Counted from the first letter of the stretch, positions 46,867 to 56,049 are shown. The stretch: DNA of 64,000 bases from Streptomyces umbrinus (GCF_030817415.1 NZ_JAUSZI010000002.1:10887501-10951500); one strand, 5' to 3'. Program-made: numbers and translations. Notes: generated by a model not told the origin, from the letters alone.

Positions 46867-47490
46867 TCACGTGTTCCTTCCCTTCGCGTGACGTCCGGTC
46901 AGCGGCCACGGCGCGCGCCCCTGGTCGTCGGGGGCCGACGGGCGACGCCGGTCCGGGTTGGCCGACTGTTCGGTAACCAGCGCCTCGAAGAGACCCCGGG
47001 CTTCGACCATGGCCTCCCGCATCTCCTCCGTGCCGCTCTGATCACGGGCCGCCCTGTGCATGCTGCGGTAGCCCTGGACGAAGTAGGCGTGGTGGACGGA
47101 GAGGGCAGCCACCTGCTCCTCGAACTGCTCGCTGTCAGGGAAACCGCGGTCCATCGCCAGGCGCGCCAGCAGCGCGTCCGCCTCGGAGACGGCCTTCTGC
47201 GGTGACTCCACGAACTGCTCCTGAACCGCGGCCCAGTCAGTCACGTAGTGCTCGCGGGCCTCGGGCGACAGCGACAGCTCCCTGAGCGAGCCGTGCTGTC
47301 GCACGCGCTCATCGAGCTCACGCTCGGCCGCCCTCACGTCGCCGTCGTGGCGGGCGAGGGCACGGTCGTACTCCGGGCCGAAGTGCCTCTTCAGCCCGCG
47401 TCCGCCGTTGCCCCGGGCTCTTCCGCGTCCGAGGTAGAGGAGGGTGGCCAAGCCGATGACGATCATGGCAATGATCACGACGGTGAACAT
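46867..47490 (-). CDS. Single-helix membrane protein, hypothetical
   Basis: 207 residues starting with a membrane helix (FTVVIIAMIVIGLATLLYLG), then a basic linker and a mostly helical soluble domain (LKRHFGPEYDRALARHDGDV, RAAERELDERVRQHG, YVTDWAAVQEQFVESPQKAV, SEADALLARLAMDRGFP). The pattern 'RHFGPEYDR.......AE.EL..R' is common in streptomycete membrane proteins of unknown function found with stress-related small genes. It is the last of three minus-strand genes between HTTM and the hydrophobic protein cluster. Confidence 0.8.
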   Translation of the reverse strand: MFTVVIIAMIVIGLATLLYLGRGRARGNGGRGLKRHFGPEYDRALARHDGDVRAAERELDERVRQHGSLRELSLSPEAREHYVTDWAAVQEQFVESPQKAVSEADALLARLAMDRGFPDSEQFEEQVAALSVHHAYFVQGYRSMHRAARDQSGTEEMREAMVEARGLFEALVTEQSANPDRRRPSAPDDQGRAPWPLTGRHAKGRNT

Positions 47491-47590
47491 GGCTGCCTTC
47501 TTTGGCTCTTGGTTCGCCGATGGGTCTGCATCATTGCCGTCAATTCCTGAGAGTTTCGGAGAGCGGTCGGCCCTGCCTCCGTGCTGTGGA

Positions 47591-47755
47591 TCACCGGCGG
47601 CCGGACCGGCGCCTGCCGCCGCCGCGCCCGCGCCTCGTGAAACCGACGATCCAGACGACCAGCAGTACGGCAGCGAGCCACCAGAGGGTCTGCATGGTGA
47701 AGCCGATTCCGAACACCACGAGGATCAGCAGTAGGAGAAGAATCCAGAGAAGCAT
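47591..47755 (-). CDS. Small hydrophobic protein
   Basis: 54 residues from ATG 47755, with GGAGG eight bases upstream. Two hydrophobic stretches (MLLWILLLLLILVVFGIGFT and LWWLAAVLLVVWIVGFTRR) are followed by a basic Arg/Gly tail. It is similar in pattern to the N-terminal part of the 92-residue protein at 48466-48744, suggesting paralogues. Such small membrane peptides are common in actinobacteria. Confidence 0.75.
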   Translation of the reverse strand: MLLWILLLLLILVVFGIGFTMQTLWWLAAVLLVVWIVGFTRRGRGGGRRRSGRR

Positions 47756-47876
47756 GGCCGAGCCTCCACGCGGTCACAGGGACAGTTCCTGCGTTCCGCG
47801 GGGTCAGGGCGAAGCGGAAGGTGGAAGGCCTCGCCCGGAGAGTTCCGGAGCGCTGTGGCCCCACGCCTGCCGTCAG

Positions 47877-48086
47877 TCAACGCCCGGCAACCCCCCTTGT
47901 CAACGCAGCTTCGACACCGGGGAGTTCTGGGAGCTGGGCAGGGGCCGGTGGGGTGAACGGAGCCTCGACGGGGGCTTCGGTCGGCTCGATGGGCGGAGGC
48001 GGCAGGACATGGTCCTCCCACCAGGACAGGCCCAGCACGGTGGCGAGCACGAAGGGAGTCAGAACCGGAACGATCAGCGCGTACAT
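47877..48086 (-). CDS. Small membrane protein with Pro-rich tail
   Basis: 69 residues from ATG 48086. One helix (ALIVPVLTPFVLATVLGLSW) leads to WEDHVLPPPPIEPTEAPVEA and a short polar end. The ribosome-binding site is weak, so the start is less certain. Similar 'LTPFVLA..LGLSWWEDHVL' proteins are small orphan membrane proteins in streptomycetes as far as I recall; function unknown. Confidence 0.55.
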   Translation of the reverse strand: MYALIVPVLTPFVLATVLGLSWWEDHVLPPPPIEPTEAPVEAPFTPPAPAQLPELPGVEAALTRGVAGR

Positions 48087-48465
48087 GTACCGCCTGTTGG
48101 GATGCGTGCGACGCGTCGGGCAACGGATCGTTGCCCGCGCGGAGCGCATCGGGGCCGCGCCGGGATCACAGGACGACGGGCGCGTGCGGGAACGGCCTCG
48201 CTCGTGACGCGGCAGGTTCCGGAACCGATGCGCAGGGTGCGCCCCCTGGGGAGCGCGATGGCGGTGCGACGCTGCCGGGGGCCGGGGCGGCACGACGCAC
48301 GCTAGCCCTCCCCGCAATTCCCGGATAGATGTCAAGCAGCCATCCATACCGGGCCGTACGCAGTTGCGTCGCACGGTATCCGCAACCTTCTGGCAGGACT
48401 ACGCTGTGGAATGAGGCCCGAGTCCCCGGTATCGATGCTGTGTCCCGCTCCCGGGGAGGCCCTCC
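48087..48465. other. About 380 bp divergent intergenic region
   Basis: It separates the minus-strand small membrane protein from the plus-strand hydrophobic protein and should hold both promoters. I see no protein-like frame and no strong hairpin. Confidence 0.5.
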
Positions 48466-48744
48466 GTGTTCGCCCTGCTACTCGTCCTCATCCTGGTCCT
48501 GTTCGGCCTTGGCTTCCTCGATCCCGTCTGGTGGGTGGCCGCGGCGGTGCTGGTCTTCGGCGCCGCCCACTACAGCCGCGATCGTGGCGGGAGCCCGGGC
48601 CGTGGCAACAGGTCCGACCTCGGGGACTACCGGGTCTATGAGCAGCGCCGGGATCGTCAGGACCGCTGGGACCGCCGCTACACCCGCCGGCACCGAGCGC
48701 GGTGGAGGCGCGAGGAGCGGCGCGACCGCGAACGCGGCAGGTGA
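48466..48744 (+). CDS. Small hydrophobic protein with basic Arg-rich tail
   Basis: 92 residues from GTG 48466, with GGGGAGG six bases upstream. Two helices (FALLLVLILVLFGLGFL, VWWVAAAVLVFGAAHY) match the 54-residue protein at 47591-47755. A highly charged C-terminal half (DYRVYEQRRDRQDRWDRRYT, then RRHRARWRREERRDRERGR) follows, which would sit at the membrane surface and could bind nucleic acid or phospholipid. It is the first of four plus-strand genes that lead into the ANTAR proteins. Confidence 0.75.
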   Translation: MFALLLVLILVLFGLGFLDPVWWVAAAVLVFGAAHYSRDRGGSPGRGNRSDLGDYRVYEQRRDRQDRWDRRYTRRHRARWRREERRDRERGR

Positions 48745-48827
48745 CCCGTGAAGCGACCCAGCAGCCAGCGAATCCGGAACGGCTTCACACGGGCCGGACA
48801 CGTCGAGAGCCTGGAGAGGTACACGCC

Positions 48828-49187
48828 ATGCCACGCACCAGCGTGATCCAAGAAGAGTGGTGGGATCTGAAGGCCGAGGTCTCGTGGGGGAACGCGCCGG
48901 TCGGGCAGGACGTCGTCGCGCTGCTCGCCGAAAACGATCAACTGCGGCGGGCCCTGTCCGGCCGTGTGGTGGTCGACCAGGCCTGCGGCATGGTGATGGC
49001 CCTGACCCCCTGCCGACGCGGGGCGGCCAGGAACCTGCTGGTGGATGTCTCACGACAGTGCGATCTCAAACTCCGGGAAGTGGCTGCGGCTCTGGTCGCC
49101 ACCTCCGAGGGAAAGCCGCTCCCGGAGCATATCCAGCGGGCGCTGCGCCGTGCGCTGCGGCGGCTGCATACGGCGGACCTGCGATGA
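48828..49187 (+). CDS. ANTAR domain protein (first copy)
   Basis: 119 residues from ATG 48828 (GGAGAGG upstream). A short N-terminal region and helix (VVALLAENDQLRRALSGR) lead into an ANTAR RNA-binding three-helix domain: VVVDQACGMVMALTPCRRGA, then LLVDVSRQCDLKLREVAAAL. ANTAR domains bind dual-hairpin RNAs to prevent transcription termination. No receiver or GAF sensor is attached, so a partner must control it. It is clearly paralogous to the protein at 49624-49983. Confidence 0.85.
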   Translation: MPRTSVIQEEWWDLKAEVSWGNAPVGQDVVALLAENDQLRRALSGRVVVDQACGMVMALTPCRRGAARNLLVDVSRQCDLKLREVAAALVATSEGKPLPEHIQRALRRALRRLHTADLR

Positions 49188-49227
49188 GGTTCACGCCGAC
49201 CAGGCAAGTCCCTTGGAGGGAGAGACC

Positions 49228-49584
49228 ATGATTCACACGGCTGATGTCCGGGAATGGCGCGCCCTCGACGTCGTCGACTCGGATTCCCACAAGATCGGTG
49301 TTCTCGAAGCGGTGTATGTGGACACCACCACCGACGAGCCGGCCATGGCCACGGTACGGACCGGTCTGCCCACCCGGCACCGTCTGGTGTTCGTCCCTCT
49401 CGATGACGCGATCGTCGGGCCGGGCTACCTCAAGGTCGGCTACGTCAAGACGCTGGTGAAGCAGGCTCCTTCGATCGGCACCGACGACGTACTGCCCGCC
49501 GAACAGGAGGAAGCGATCTTCAAGCACTACGGACTGGCCTACAAGCCCGGTGCGGCCGGCGAGCGGCAACTGGCGCGCCGCTGA
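49228..49584 (+). CDS. PRC-barrel domain protein
   Basis: 118 residues from ATG 49228 (GGAGGGAGAG upstream). The fold is shown by VREWRALDVVDSDSHKIGVL, then EAVYVDTTTDEPAMATVRTG and RLVFVPLDDAIVGPGYLKVG, the standard PRC-barrel strand pattern. A conserved C-terminal stretch (LPAEQEEAIFKHYGLAYKPG) follows. PRC-barrels are adaptor modules in RNA processing, photosynthetic complexes and stress proteins. It lies 40 bp from each flanking ANTAR gene. Confidence 0.85.
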   Translation: MIHTADVREWRALDVVDSDSHKIGVLEAVYVDTTTDEPAMATVRTGLPTRHRLVFVPLDDAIVGPGYLKVGYVKTLVKQAPSIGTDDVLPAEQEEAIFKHYGLAYKPGAAGERQLARR

Positions 49585-49623
49585 CCACCTTGGACAGGAT
49601 GGCCGCGTTGTGAGATACGCAGC

Positions 49624-49983
49624 ATGCATCAAGTGACCACGCACCGCGAGGTACAGCCGTTGTCGACGGTCGGGACGTCGACGGGGGACGAGGCACTGGC
49701 TGGCGAGGTTCTGGAACTGCGTGCCAAGAATGAGCAGTTGAGCCAGGCACTGGTGAGTCGTGCGGTGATCGACCAGGCGCGCGGCATGGCCATGGTTCTG
49801 GCGCCGTGCTCCAGTGACCGATCCTGGGACCTGCTCGTGGACGTGTCGCAGCACTCCAACGTCAAACTCCGCGACGTGGCTGCGGCCCTGGTCGCCACCA
49901 CGAACGGCCAGGAACTCCCGGACTCGCTGCGGCGCGAGTGGCATCGCGCGTTGCGGCGACTTCACGCGCCGGAGCGACGGTGA
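49624..49983 (+). CDS. ANTAR domain protein (second copy)
   Basis: 119 residues, the same length as the first copy, with SRAVIDQARGMAMVLAPCSS and LLVDVSQHSNVKLRDVAAAL in the ANTAR domain and a matching C-terminus (LHAPERR versus LHTADLR). The coiled helix before it (VLELRAKNEQLSQALVSR) may dimerise. No strong ribosome-binding site is visible at ATG 49624. The pair probably arose by duplication around the PRC-barrel gene. Confidence 0.83.
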   Translation: MHQVTTHREVQPLSTVGTSTGDEALAGEVLELRAKNEQLSQALVSRAVIDQARGMAMVLAPCSSDRSWDLLVDVSQHSNVKLRDVAAALVATTNGQELPDSLRREWHRALRRLHAPERR

Positions 49984-50061
49984 CGGCTCAGGAGCAGAGA
50001 CCGAACTGGGGGGACCGAGGCCGCTGAGCCCGGCGGCGCTCGGATTCCCCGCCCTGGTGGT

Positions 50062-50928
50062 TCAGCCCTGGGCGAGTTCGGTCAGGGCTTCGAGACGGGT
50101 GGGTGTCCAGCCGAGCTCGCGGTGTGCCCGGGCGCCGCTCAACTGCTGGTCGAGGGCGAATGCCTCGGCGATCGGGCCCATCCGCCGTACGGCCTCCTCG
50201 ATGGTCAGCGACGCGATCCGGTCCGGGCATCCGGCGGCGTGGCTGAGGGCCCGGGTGATGTCCGCCAGCGGAGGGTTCTGGCCGCCGGCCCCGGCGTAGA
50301 CGGAACCGGCCGGGGCGTTCAGGGCCAGGACGTACAGCTCGGCGATGTCGTCGACATGGACCAGAGCCCAGTGGTTCGTGCCGTCCCCGACGCAGGGCAC
50401 GGCACCCGCGGTGCGCCCCGGCTCGACGAAGAACGACTGCGCCAGTCCGCCGGAGCGGCCGTAGACCAGCCCGGGCATCACCACCACCGGGTGCCCACCG
50501 GTGGCGGCCCGGGCGAGCACCCGCTTCTCGTTCTCCAGCCGCCAGGCGGTGATGCGCGGCGGGCTCAGCGGGGCGTCCTCGTCGGCGACCCCGTCGGTGT
50601 CGCCGTACACCCACACCCCGCCCGTGTGCACATACGGGCCGCTTCCCACGCCGTCCTGCAGCGCCTCCGCCGCCGCGCGGTCGACGTCGGCGGTGCCCTC
50701 GGCGTAGTCCACCCCGAGGTGGATGACCCCGTCGGCCCGGCCGGCCGCCTCGCGGAGGACATCCGTGTCGGTGAGCGCGCCCGCGACCGGGGTGGCACCG
50801 AGGTCCGACACGGTGCGCGCCGCGTGCTCGCTGCGCGCCAGCGCCGTCACGGCGATGCCGTGCCCGGTCAGCGCCCGGATGGTGGAGCGGCAGATGTAGC
50901 CGGAGCCGCCTGTGATGAAGATCTGCAT
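50062..50928 (-). CDS. NAD-dependent epimerase/SDR family oxidoreductase
   Basis: 288 residues from ATG 50928; a GTG nine bases upstream is also in frame. The atypical SDR Rossmann motif is ITGGSGYICRSTIRALTGHG, where G-x-x-G-x-x-G reads GGSGYIC, with Cys in place of the last Gly. Strand 4 reads VIHLGVD, and the active-site region has VYGDTDG, so the usual YxxxK is not obvious. NAD(P) binding to a small carbonyl or nucleotide sugar is likely; the substrate is unknown. It is 139 bp downstream of a LysR gene on the same strand. Confidence 0.85.
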   Translation of the reverse strand: MQIFITGGSGYICRSTIRALTGHGIAVTALARSEHAARTVSDLGATPVAGALTDTDVLREAAGRADGVIHLGVDYAEGTADVDRAAAEALQDGVGSGPYVHTGGVWVYGDTDGVADEDAPLSPPRITAWRLENEKRVLARAATGGHPVVVMPGLVYGRSGGLAQSFFVEPGRTAGAVPCVGDGTNHWALVHVDDIAELYVLALNAPAGSVYAGAGGQNPPLADITRALSHAAGCPDRIASLTIEEAVRRMGPIAEAFALDQQLSGARAHRELGWTPTRLEALTELAQG

Positions 50929-51046
50929 CGCTCTCACGGTCCCTGTGGGTGGAGGAGCGGCGGAGATCCCCGCCGCTCCTCCACCCTGAGCCCGTGCCGC
51001 AGCCGGCGTCCAAGACCTCTTCTGTCAGCGCTGATGCCCCAGGACA

Positions 51047-51907
51047 TCAGTGCTGGGCAGCGGCGATGTCGGCGAACTCCGGGAGCAGAGGGGAGCGGCG
51101 GTCCGCGCTCCAGGCAAGGCAGGCCTCGCCCGGGCCGATGTCGTCGATGGGCACATGCGCGACATCGGTATGGGTGTAGTACGCCGCGGTGGACAGCGGA
51201 AGGACGAGGACGCCCCCGGACGTCGCGACGTGTTCCAGCTTCTCCTCGACGGTGGCGAACGAGGGCCGCGGCCCTGCCTCCTCGCCGCCGGTCCGCTCGG
51301 GGAGGTCACGCCACTCGGGGACGGCGTCGGGGTCCTGCAGCAGCCGTCCGGTCGCCAGATCCGCGATGACGACGGACTCCTTGCCCGCCAGCCGGTGGCC
51401 TGCCGGCGGTACGGCCACCCGGGGCTCCCGGAAGAGGGGGCGCAGCTTCAGGCCGCGATGATCGACGGGCAGCCGTACGAAGCTCACGTCGAGCAGGCCC
51501 TCGTGCACCCCTTGGACCTGGTCGCCCCAGGAAGTGCGCACCACCTGCACACTCAGCTCGGGATGCCTGGCCGAGAAGGCACGCACCGAGCCGGTCACGG
51601 TGATCCCCGGAATGAAGCCGACCGTGAACACCGAAGATCCGTGCGTGGCCTGCTGCACCCGGCGCTGCAGAGCCTGCGCGGCGGCCAGCAGGGGTCGCGC
51701 GTCCTCCAGCAGTTGACGGCCGGCGGTCGTCAACTCGGTGGTCTGCTCGTACCTGCTGAACAACTGCGTGCGCAGTTCCTGCTCCAGCGCACGGATCTGC
51801 CGGGACAGCACCGGCTGCGTGATGTGCAGCCGCTCGGCGGCCCGCCCGAAGTGCAGCTCCTCGGCCACAACCACGAAGTAACGCAGCTTGCGCAGATCGA
51901 CATCCAC
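51047..51907 (-). CDS. LysR family transcriptional regulator
   Basis: 286 residues from GTG 51907, which has GGGAG five bases upstream and gives the canonical VDVDLRKLRYFVVVAEELHF start. The HTH continues as GRAAERLHITQPVLSRQIRA. The effector domain ends DIGPGEACLAWSADRRSPLL. It is on the same strand as, and upstream of, the SDR gene, so it may regulate that gene or itself. Effector unknown. Confidence 0.92.
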   Translation of the reverse strand: MDVDLRKLRYFVVVAEELHFGRAAERLHITQPVLSRQIRALEQELRTQLFSRYEQTTELTTAGRQLLEDARPLLAAAQALQRRVQQATHGSSVFTVGFIPGITVTGSVRAFSARHPELSVQVVRTSWGDQVQGVHEGLLDVSFVRLPVDHRGLKLRPLFREPRVAVPPAGHRLAGKESVVIADLATGRLLQDPDAVPEWRDLPERTGGEEAGPRPSFATVEEKLEHVATSGGVLVLPLSTAAYYTHTDVAHVPIDDIGPGEACLAWSADRRSPLLPEFADIAAAQH

Positions 51908-52008
51908 GACTTCTCCCACTGTGTGGACGCCGTGTTCCAGCCCAGTTCCTCCGGGCGGTGTCGTCGGGGAGATCATTTGGTGCCGCGAGCACGCCTGTGC
52001 CCCGGTGC

Positions 52009-52560
52009 CTACGCCTTGGCCGAGCGTGGGCCGGCACTCGCGTAGTACGTGTTCCGTGCCTCCTGGACTCGGTCCCGTGCGGGGCCGTGCCTCGCGCCAT
52101 CGAGATTCAGGGGCGGAGACAGGCTGGAGATGAGCGCGGCCTCCAACGGGACGGGATCAGGGTGTTCGGCCCAGGTGAGGGTGAGATGGCGATGCATCCA
52201 CCCGGTGAGGCGCTGCTCGTCGTCCGGGACCAGGATGACGCGGTCGGTCCAGGTGGTCCGGTAGCCCTCGGCCGGCATGAGCAGCCCGGCCAGGGTGCGG
52301 CGCCGGGTTGATCCGCCGGAGTGCCTCAGATGGTTTCCGGTGATGCGGGTACGAAGCCGGGTCGCTTTGCCGAGGTACAGCAACCGCCGTTCGGGGTCAA
52401 CGGAGTTGGCCGGTCCCGGGAGTGAGGCAAGGACACTCGGAGCGGCCCACCATGCGTACAACCCCGAGGTCCTGGGCAGCGCGGTGGCCGCCGCGTCAAG
52501 CGCTCGCGGCGTGGCAAGCAGGGCCGCCGTGACCTGACGAAGGGCTGCGTCATCAAGCAT
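52009..52560 (-). CDS. GIY-YIG-like nuclease domain protein
   Basis: 183 residues from ATG 52560. The GIY-YIG pattern is SGLYAWWA ... [16 protein letters not shown], with Arg in the following helix and Glu later ([17 protein letters not shown]). It resembles the stand-alone GIY-YIG proteins of actinobacteria, where the catalytic Glu contacts a metal in DNA hydrolysis. No homing-endonuclease host or restriction partner is nearby. Role unknown. Confidence 0.8.
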   Translation of the reverse strand: MLDDAALRQVTAALLATPRALDAAATALPRTSGLYAWWAAPSVLASLPGPANSVDPERRLLYLGKATRLRTRITGNHLRHSGGSTRRRTLAGLLMPAEGYRTTWTDRVILVPDDEQRLTGWMHRHLTLTWAEHPDPVPLEAALISSLSPPLNLDGARHGPARDRVQEARNTYYASAGPRSAKA

Positions 52561-52593
52561 GGGCCGCACCCTAGGCCACGTACGGCACGTGCG

Positions 52594-54198
52594 TTACTCG
52601 TCGGCCGCGTCCGCCTCGCCGGGCAACCAGCGCAGGGCGAACCAGAGTTCCATGCGTACGCCGGCATCCTGGAGGTCGACTGCGAGGAGTTCGCCGACCC
52701 GTGCCAGGCGGTGGCGCACGGTGTTGCGGTGGACGTGGAGGGTCGCGGCGGTGCGGTCCCAACTGCCGTGCAGGGTAAGCCAGGTTCGCAGGGTGTCGAG
52801 GAGGACCGGGGCACCCGGCGCGCCGGCCCGGTCGAGCGGGGCGAAGCGGGCGCGGGCCAGATCCCGGGCGTCTGCGGCGGGGACGAGCCCGTGCACGGTG
52901 AGCGGGTCCTCGGTGTGGACGACGGCGGGTACTTCGGCGGCGATCGCGCGTCGGAGGGCACGTTCGGCCTGACGATCGGCATGAGGGAGGTCCGATGCCG
53001 GTGCGGGTGTGCTGAAACCGAGGACCCACCCCAGGCCGGCCGCTTGTGCGGGAGCCTCGGGGCGGGTGTCCGCTGCATTGGGGACCAGCGCTTTCAGGTC
53101 GGCGCCGTCGACGTGCAGGTAGGGGGTCCGCAGGGCGGTGGCCAGGGTGGCCAGATGCGCGGGGTCGTCGCCCGGGTTGGGTGCCTGCGTGGCGCGTGGG
53201 GGCATACGGCGGCCGTGGACCACGACCCAGGAGTTGTCTTCGGCTTCCGTCGTGTCGGAGGGCGAGAGGGCAGGTGCGACCTCCGCCGGGTCGGCTCCGA
53301 GCATGAGCCGTACGAGGGCGCCCGCGCTGTGGGTGTCGGTGCCCAGGGCGTGCCGGGGGCTGGTGAGCAGGGCGAGCAGCACGGTCGCCGTGCTGGTGAC
53401 CTGCCGGTGGACCAGGGTCGGGGCCGTGGTGGCGGCCTGTCCGAGGGCGAGCGTCGTGGTGGTGCCGTCCGCTCCGGGCAGCGTGTGGACGGTCAGATGG
53501 GTTCCGCCCTGGTGATCGGCCGCCGCGGCCGGTCCGGAGCGTCCGGCTGGGCCTGTACGGGCGCGGACGCGGGCGGTGGTGCGTACGGCGAGGTCGCGTA
53601 CGCGTCCCGGCGTGGGGGACGCGGGTCGGGGACCGGCGCTGAACAGTTCGGTGCCGTGGGCGTCGTAGAGAACCGCCCAGGCACCGGTGTGCGCGCTGAG
53701 CTGGGCAAGCACGGCCCGGAGCGCATCCGGCCGGGCGGCGGCCGTGGCCAGCGCCGACTGTGCTCGCGAGATCTCGCGCAGCTCACGGTTGCGGGCCTCG
53801 GCGATCGCCGCGTACGTGGCCTGCCCGACGGCCACGAAAGGGGTGGCCGGGGGCAGTCGCACGAGTGGGAGCCCATGGCGGTCGCAGGCGGCGATGAGCT
53901 CGGGCGGGACCTCCTCGTGCACGGGGGCGACACCGAATCCGAGCGCACTCACTCCGGCGGCGACGACCTGTCGTACGTACGTGTCGATGCCCTCCGCGTC
54001 CCGGGGGAGACGCACGCCCGCGGTGAGCAGCAGTTCGCCGCCCGCCAGATACGGCGTCGGGTCCTCGACCTCCGTCATGCCGACCGTACTGACGCGGACC
54101 CGGTGCGCCCCGGCGGGGCCCGCGATCCGGCGCAGACCCAGTGCGGGGTCGGCGAGCAACGTGCTAAGCGGCACGGACGGCTGCTCGGACTCGGTCAT
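52594..54198 (-). CDS. PucR family transcriptional regulator
   Basis: 534 residues from ATG 54198. The N-terminal PucR domain (STLLADPALGLRRIAGPAGA, GGELLLTAGVRLP, AAGVSALGFGVAPVHEEVPP) is followed by a variable middle region and a C-terminal PucR-type HTH (LDTLRTWLTLHGSWDRTAAT, then LHVHRNTVRHRLARVGELL). PucR-like regulators often control purine or amine catabolism. It is divergent from the class II aldolase gene across 163 bp, a likely target. Confidence 0.93.
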   Translation of the reverse strand: MTESEQPSVPLSTLLADPALGLRRIAGPAGAHRVRVSTVGMTEVEDPTPYLAGGELLLTAGVRLPRDAEGIDTYVRQVVAAGVSALGFGVAPVHEEVPPELIAACDRHGLPLVRLPPATPFVAVGQATYAAIAEARNRELREISRAQSALATAAARPDALRAVLAQLSAHTGAWAVLYDAHGTELFSAGPRPASPTPGRVRDLAVRTTARVRARTGPAGRSGPAAAADHQGGTHLTVHTLPGADGTTTTLALGQAATTAPTLVHRQVTSTATVLLALLTSPRHALGTDTHSAGALVRLMLGADPAEVAPALSPSDTTEAEDNSWVVVHGRRMPPRATQAPNPGDDPAHLATLATALRTPYLHVDGADLKALVPNAADTRPEAPAQAAGLGWVLGFSTPAPASDLPHADRQAERALRRAIAAEVPAVVHTEDPLTVHGLVPAADARDLARARFAPLDRAGAPGAPVLLDTLRTWLTLHGSWDRTAATLHVHRNTVRHRLARVGELLAVDLQDAGVRMELWFALRWLPGEADAADE

Positions 54199-54361
54199 GA
54201 GGAGACATCCTCCCGGCCCGGCGGCAGCACGCGGGACTGCCGGAATCATCCAATGGGTGACTCCATATTGGACAGAACCGCCACTTCGGCGCCAGCCCGA
54301 CCCCTCGATAGCGTCGTGTCACCCACCAACCACCGGCCCCACGCCGGAAGGAGAGCCACCG

Positions 54362-55174
54362 ATGGCCGAGCTGTCCCTGCGCCCCGACCGCACCGCTCCG
54401 ACCGCTCCGACGGCGGCGGCCGCGGCTGCCGGCGAGGAACTGCGCCTGCGTCGCGAACTCGCCGCGGTCTACCGGCTCGTGGCGCACTTCAGGATGACCG
54501 ACCTGATCTTCACGCACATCTCCGTCCGGCTCCCCGGCCCGGAGCAGCACTTCCTGATCAACCCCTACGGCCTCCTCTTCGAGGAGATCACCGCGTCGAA
54601 CCTCGTCAAGATCGACCTGACCGGCCGTCCCGTCGAGGAATCGCCCCACCCGGTCAACCCCGCCGGGTTCGTCATCCACAGCGCCATCCACGCCGCCCGC
54701 GCCGACGCCCACTGCGTCCTGCACACCCACACCAAGGCCGGGTGTGCCGTCGCGGCCCAGGAACACGGGCTGCTCCCGCTCAACCAGATCTCCATGGAGT
54801 TCCACGGCAGGCTCGGCCATCACGACTACGAGGGCGTCGCCCTCAACCTCGCCGAGCAGCAGCGCCTCGTCGCCGACCTCGGCGGTCACCCCGCGATGAT
54901 CCTTCGCAACCACGGCCTGCTGACGGTCGGCGAGACCCCCGCCCAGGCGTTCCTGCGCATGTACTACCTGGACAAGGCGTGCGAGATCCAGATCGCGGCC
55001 ACCTCCGCGGGAACCGGCCTCGTCATCCCCAGTCCCGACATCTGCGAACTGACCGCACGTCAACTCACGGGCGAGGACGACAGTTCGGATCTCCAGGACG
55101 ACATGGGATACGAACTCGCCTGGTCGGCGCTGCTCCGATTGGTCGAGCGCGTCGCCCCCGACTACAAGGACTGA
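54362..55174 (+). CDS. Class II aldolase/adducin family protein
   Basis: 270 residues from ATG 54362 (GGAAGGAG upstream). The fold is shown by RELAAVYRLVAHFRMTDLIF, THISVRLPG, NPYGLLFEEITASNLVKID, HSAIHAARADAHCVLHTHTK (Zn-binding HTH pair), and ILRNHGLLTVGETPAQAFLR (third His). Members split phosphorylated sugars or act as decarboxylases or epimerases. The PucR neighbour hints at nitrogenous compound catabolism. The substrate is unknown. Confidence 0.9.
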   Translation: MAELSLRPDRTAPTAPTAAAAAAGEELRLRRELAAVYRLVAHFRMTDLIFTHISVRLPGPEQHFLINPYGLLFEEITASNLVKIDLTGRPVEESPHPVNPAGFVIHSAIHAARADAHCVLHTHTKAGCAVAAQEHGLLPLNQISMEFHGRLGHHDYEGVALNLAEQQRLVADLGGHPAMILRNHGLLTVGETPAQAFLRMYYLDKACEIQIAATSAGTGLVIPSPDICELTARQLTGEDDSSDLQDDMGYELAWSALLRLVERVAPDYKD

Positions 55175-55294
55175 CCCGAAGGCGAACCGTTCCGCTGCCC
55201 AACTCGTCTCCATGTTCGATATGGCACCTCGACGTGAGATGCCCAGTGGTGCCGACGAGGCACTTGTACGTCCAGGGAAAGGACTGCCGGAACG

Positions 55295-55933
55295 GTGTTA
55301 GTGAGCCACAGGAAAAGGACCGTCGGCTGGATCGCCGGAGGCGCGCTGGCGGCGACGCTCGCGGGTGTCACGGGGTGCTCCAGCGATTCGGACCCGGCCG
55401 CGGACAAGGAGCCGACCGCAAGCAGCTCGTCCGCGGCCGACGCGAAGAACGCGGACAAGGGGAAGCAGAAGGACGGTTCGTCGGCGCAGCCCTCGGCGGG
55501 CGGCCAGTCCACAGCCGAAGGTGCGGTCGCCGCGTGGGTCACCGCGGTCATCAAGGGCGAGCCGAAGCAGGCGTGCCTGCTGATGGGGGAGCCGGCCACA
55601 GATTCGTCGCCCGCCCGGGCCGGCACCGCCGAGAGGTGCAACAGCGACGATCCCGAGGTCCGGCAGATGCAGGACAACCTCGGAGAGATGCGTACGTCGT
55701 TCATGCCCGAGCCGCCCACGGACAACCCGAAGGTGGACGTCGCCACCGTCCAGCCCACCGGTGACAAGGCGGTGGTCCCCGCAGAGAAGGTCACGGTCGA
55801 AGGGAAGACCCTCGACAAGATCATCCTGTCCCACTCCACCGGGGTGGAGGAAGGGCAGCTGGACGTCAACATGGAGTCCACCAAGATCGATGACGCCTGG
55901 TACGTGACCAATCTCGATTTCAACATCGGCTAG
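55295..55933 (+). CDS. Hypothetical lipoprotein
   Basis: 212 residues from GTG 55295; GTG 55301 is an alternative, and the AGGGAAAGGA site is rather far from both. A basic N-terminus and lipobox (LAGVTGC) are followed by a Ser/Ala/Lys-rich linker and a DUF4878-like small domain (AEGAVAAWVTAVIKGEPKQA, CLLMGEP, ERCNSDDPEVRQ, ESTKIDDAWYVTNLDFNIG). Two cysteines may pair. The extracellular role is unknown. Confidence 0.8.
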   Translation: MLVSHRKRTVGWIAGGALAATLAGVTGCSSDSDPAADKEPTASSSSAADAKNADKGKQKDGSSAQPSAGGQSTAEGAVAAWVTAVIKGEPKQACLLMGEPATDSSPARAGTAERCNSDDPEVRQMQDNLGEMRTSFMPEPPTDNPKVDVATVQPTGDKAVVPAEKVTVEGKTLDKIILSHSTGVEEGQLDVNMESTKIDDAWYVTNLDFNIG

Positions 55934-56049
55934 TGCCGTGACCGGGGAGCCTGCCCGGTCGGGTGGTCAGGCCGCTGTTCGCGGCGGTCTGCCATCCGCG
56001 GCCAGGGCAGGCGCCCTCGGTGCCTCGGCTTCCTCGGCCGGTCAGGCCG

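Noticed and set aside
52711..55764. Plus-strand open frame of about 1017 codons spanning two genes
   Set aside because: It crosses PucR antisense, the class II aldolase out of frame and the lipoprotein; only chance lack of stops in GC-rich DNA.
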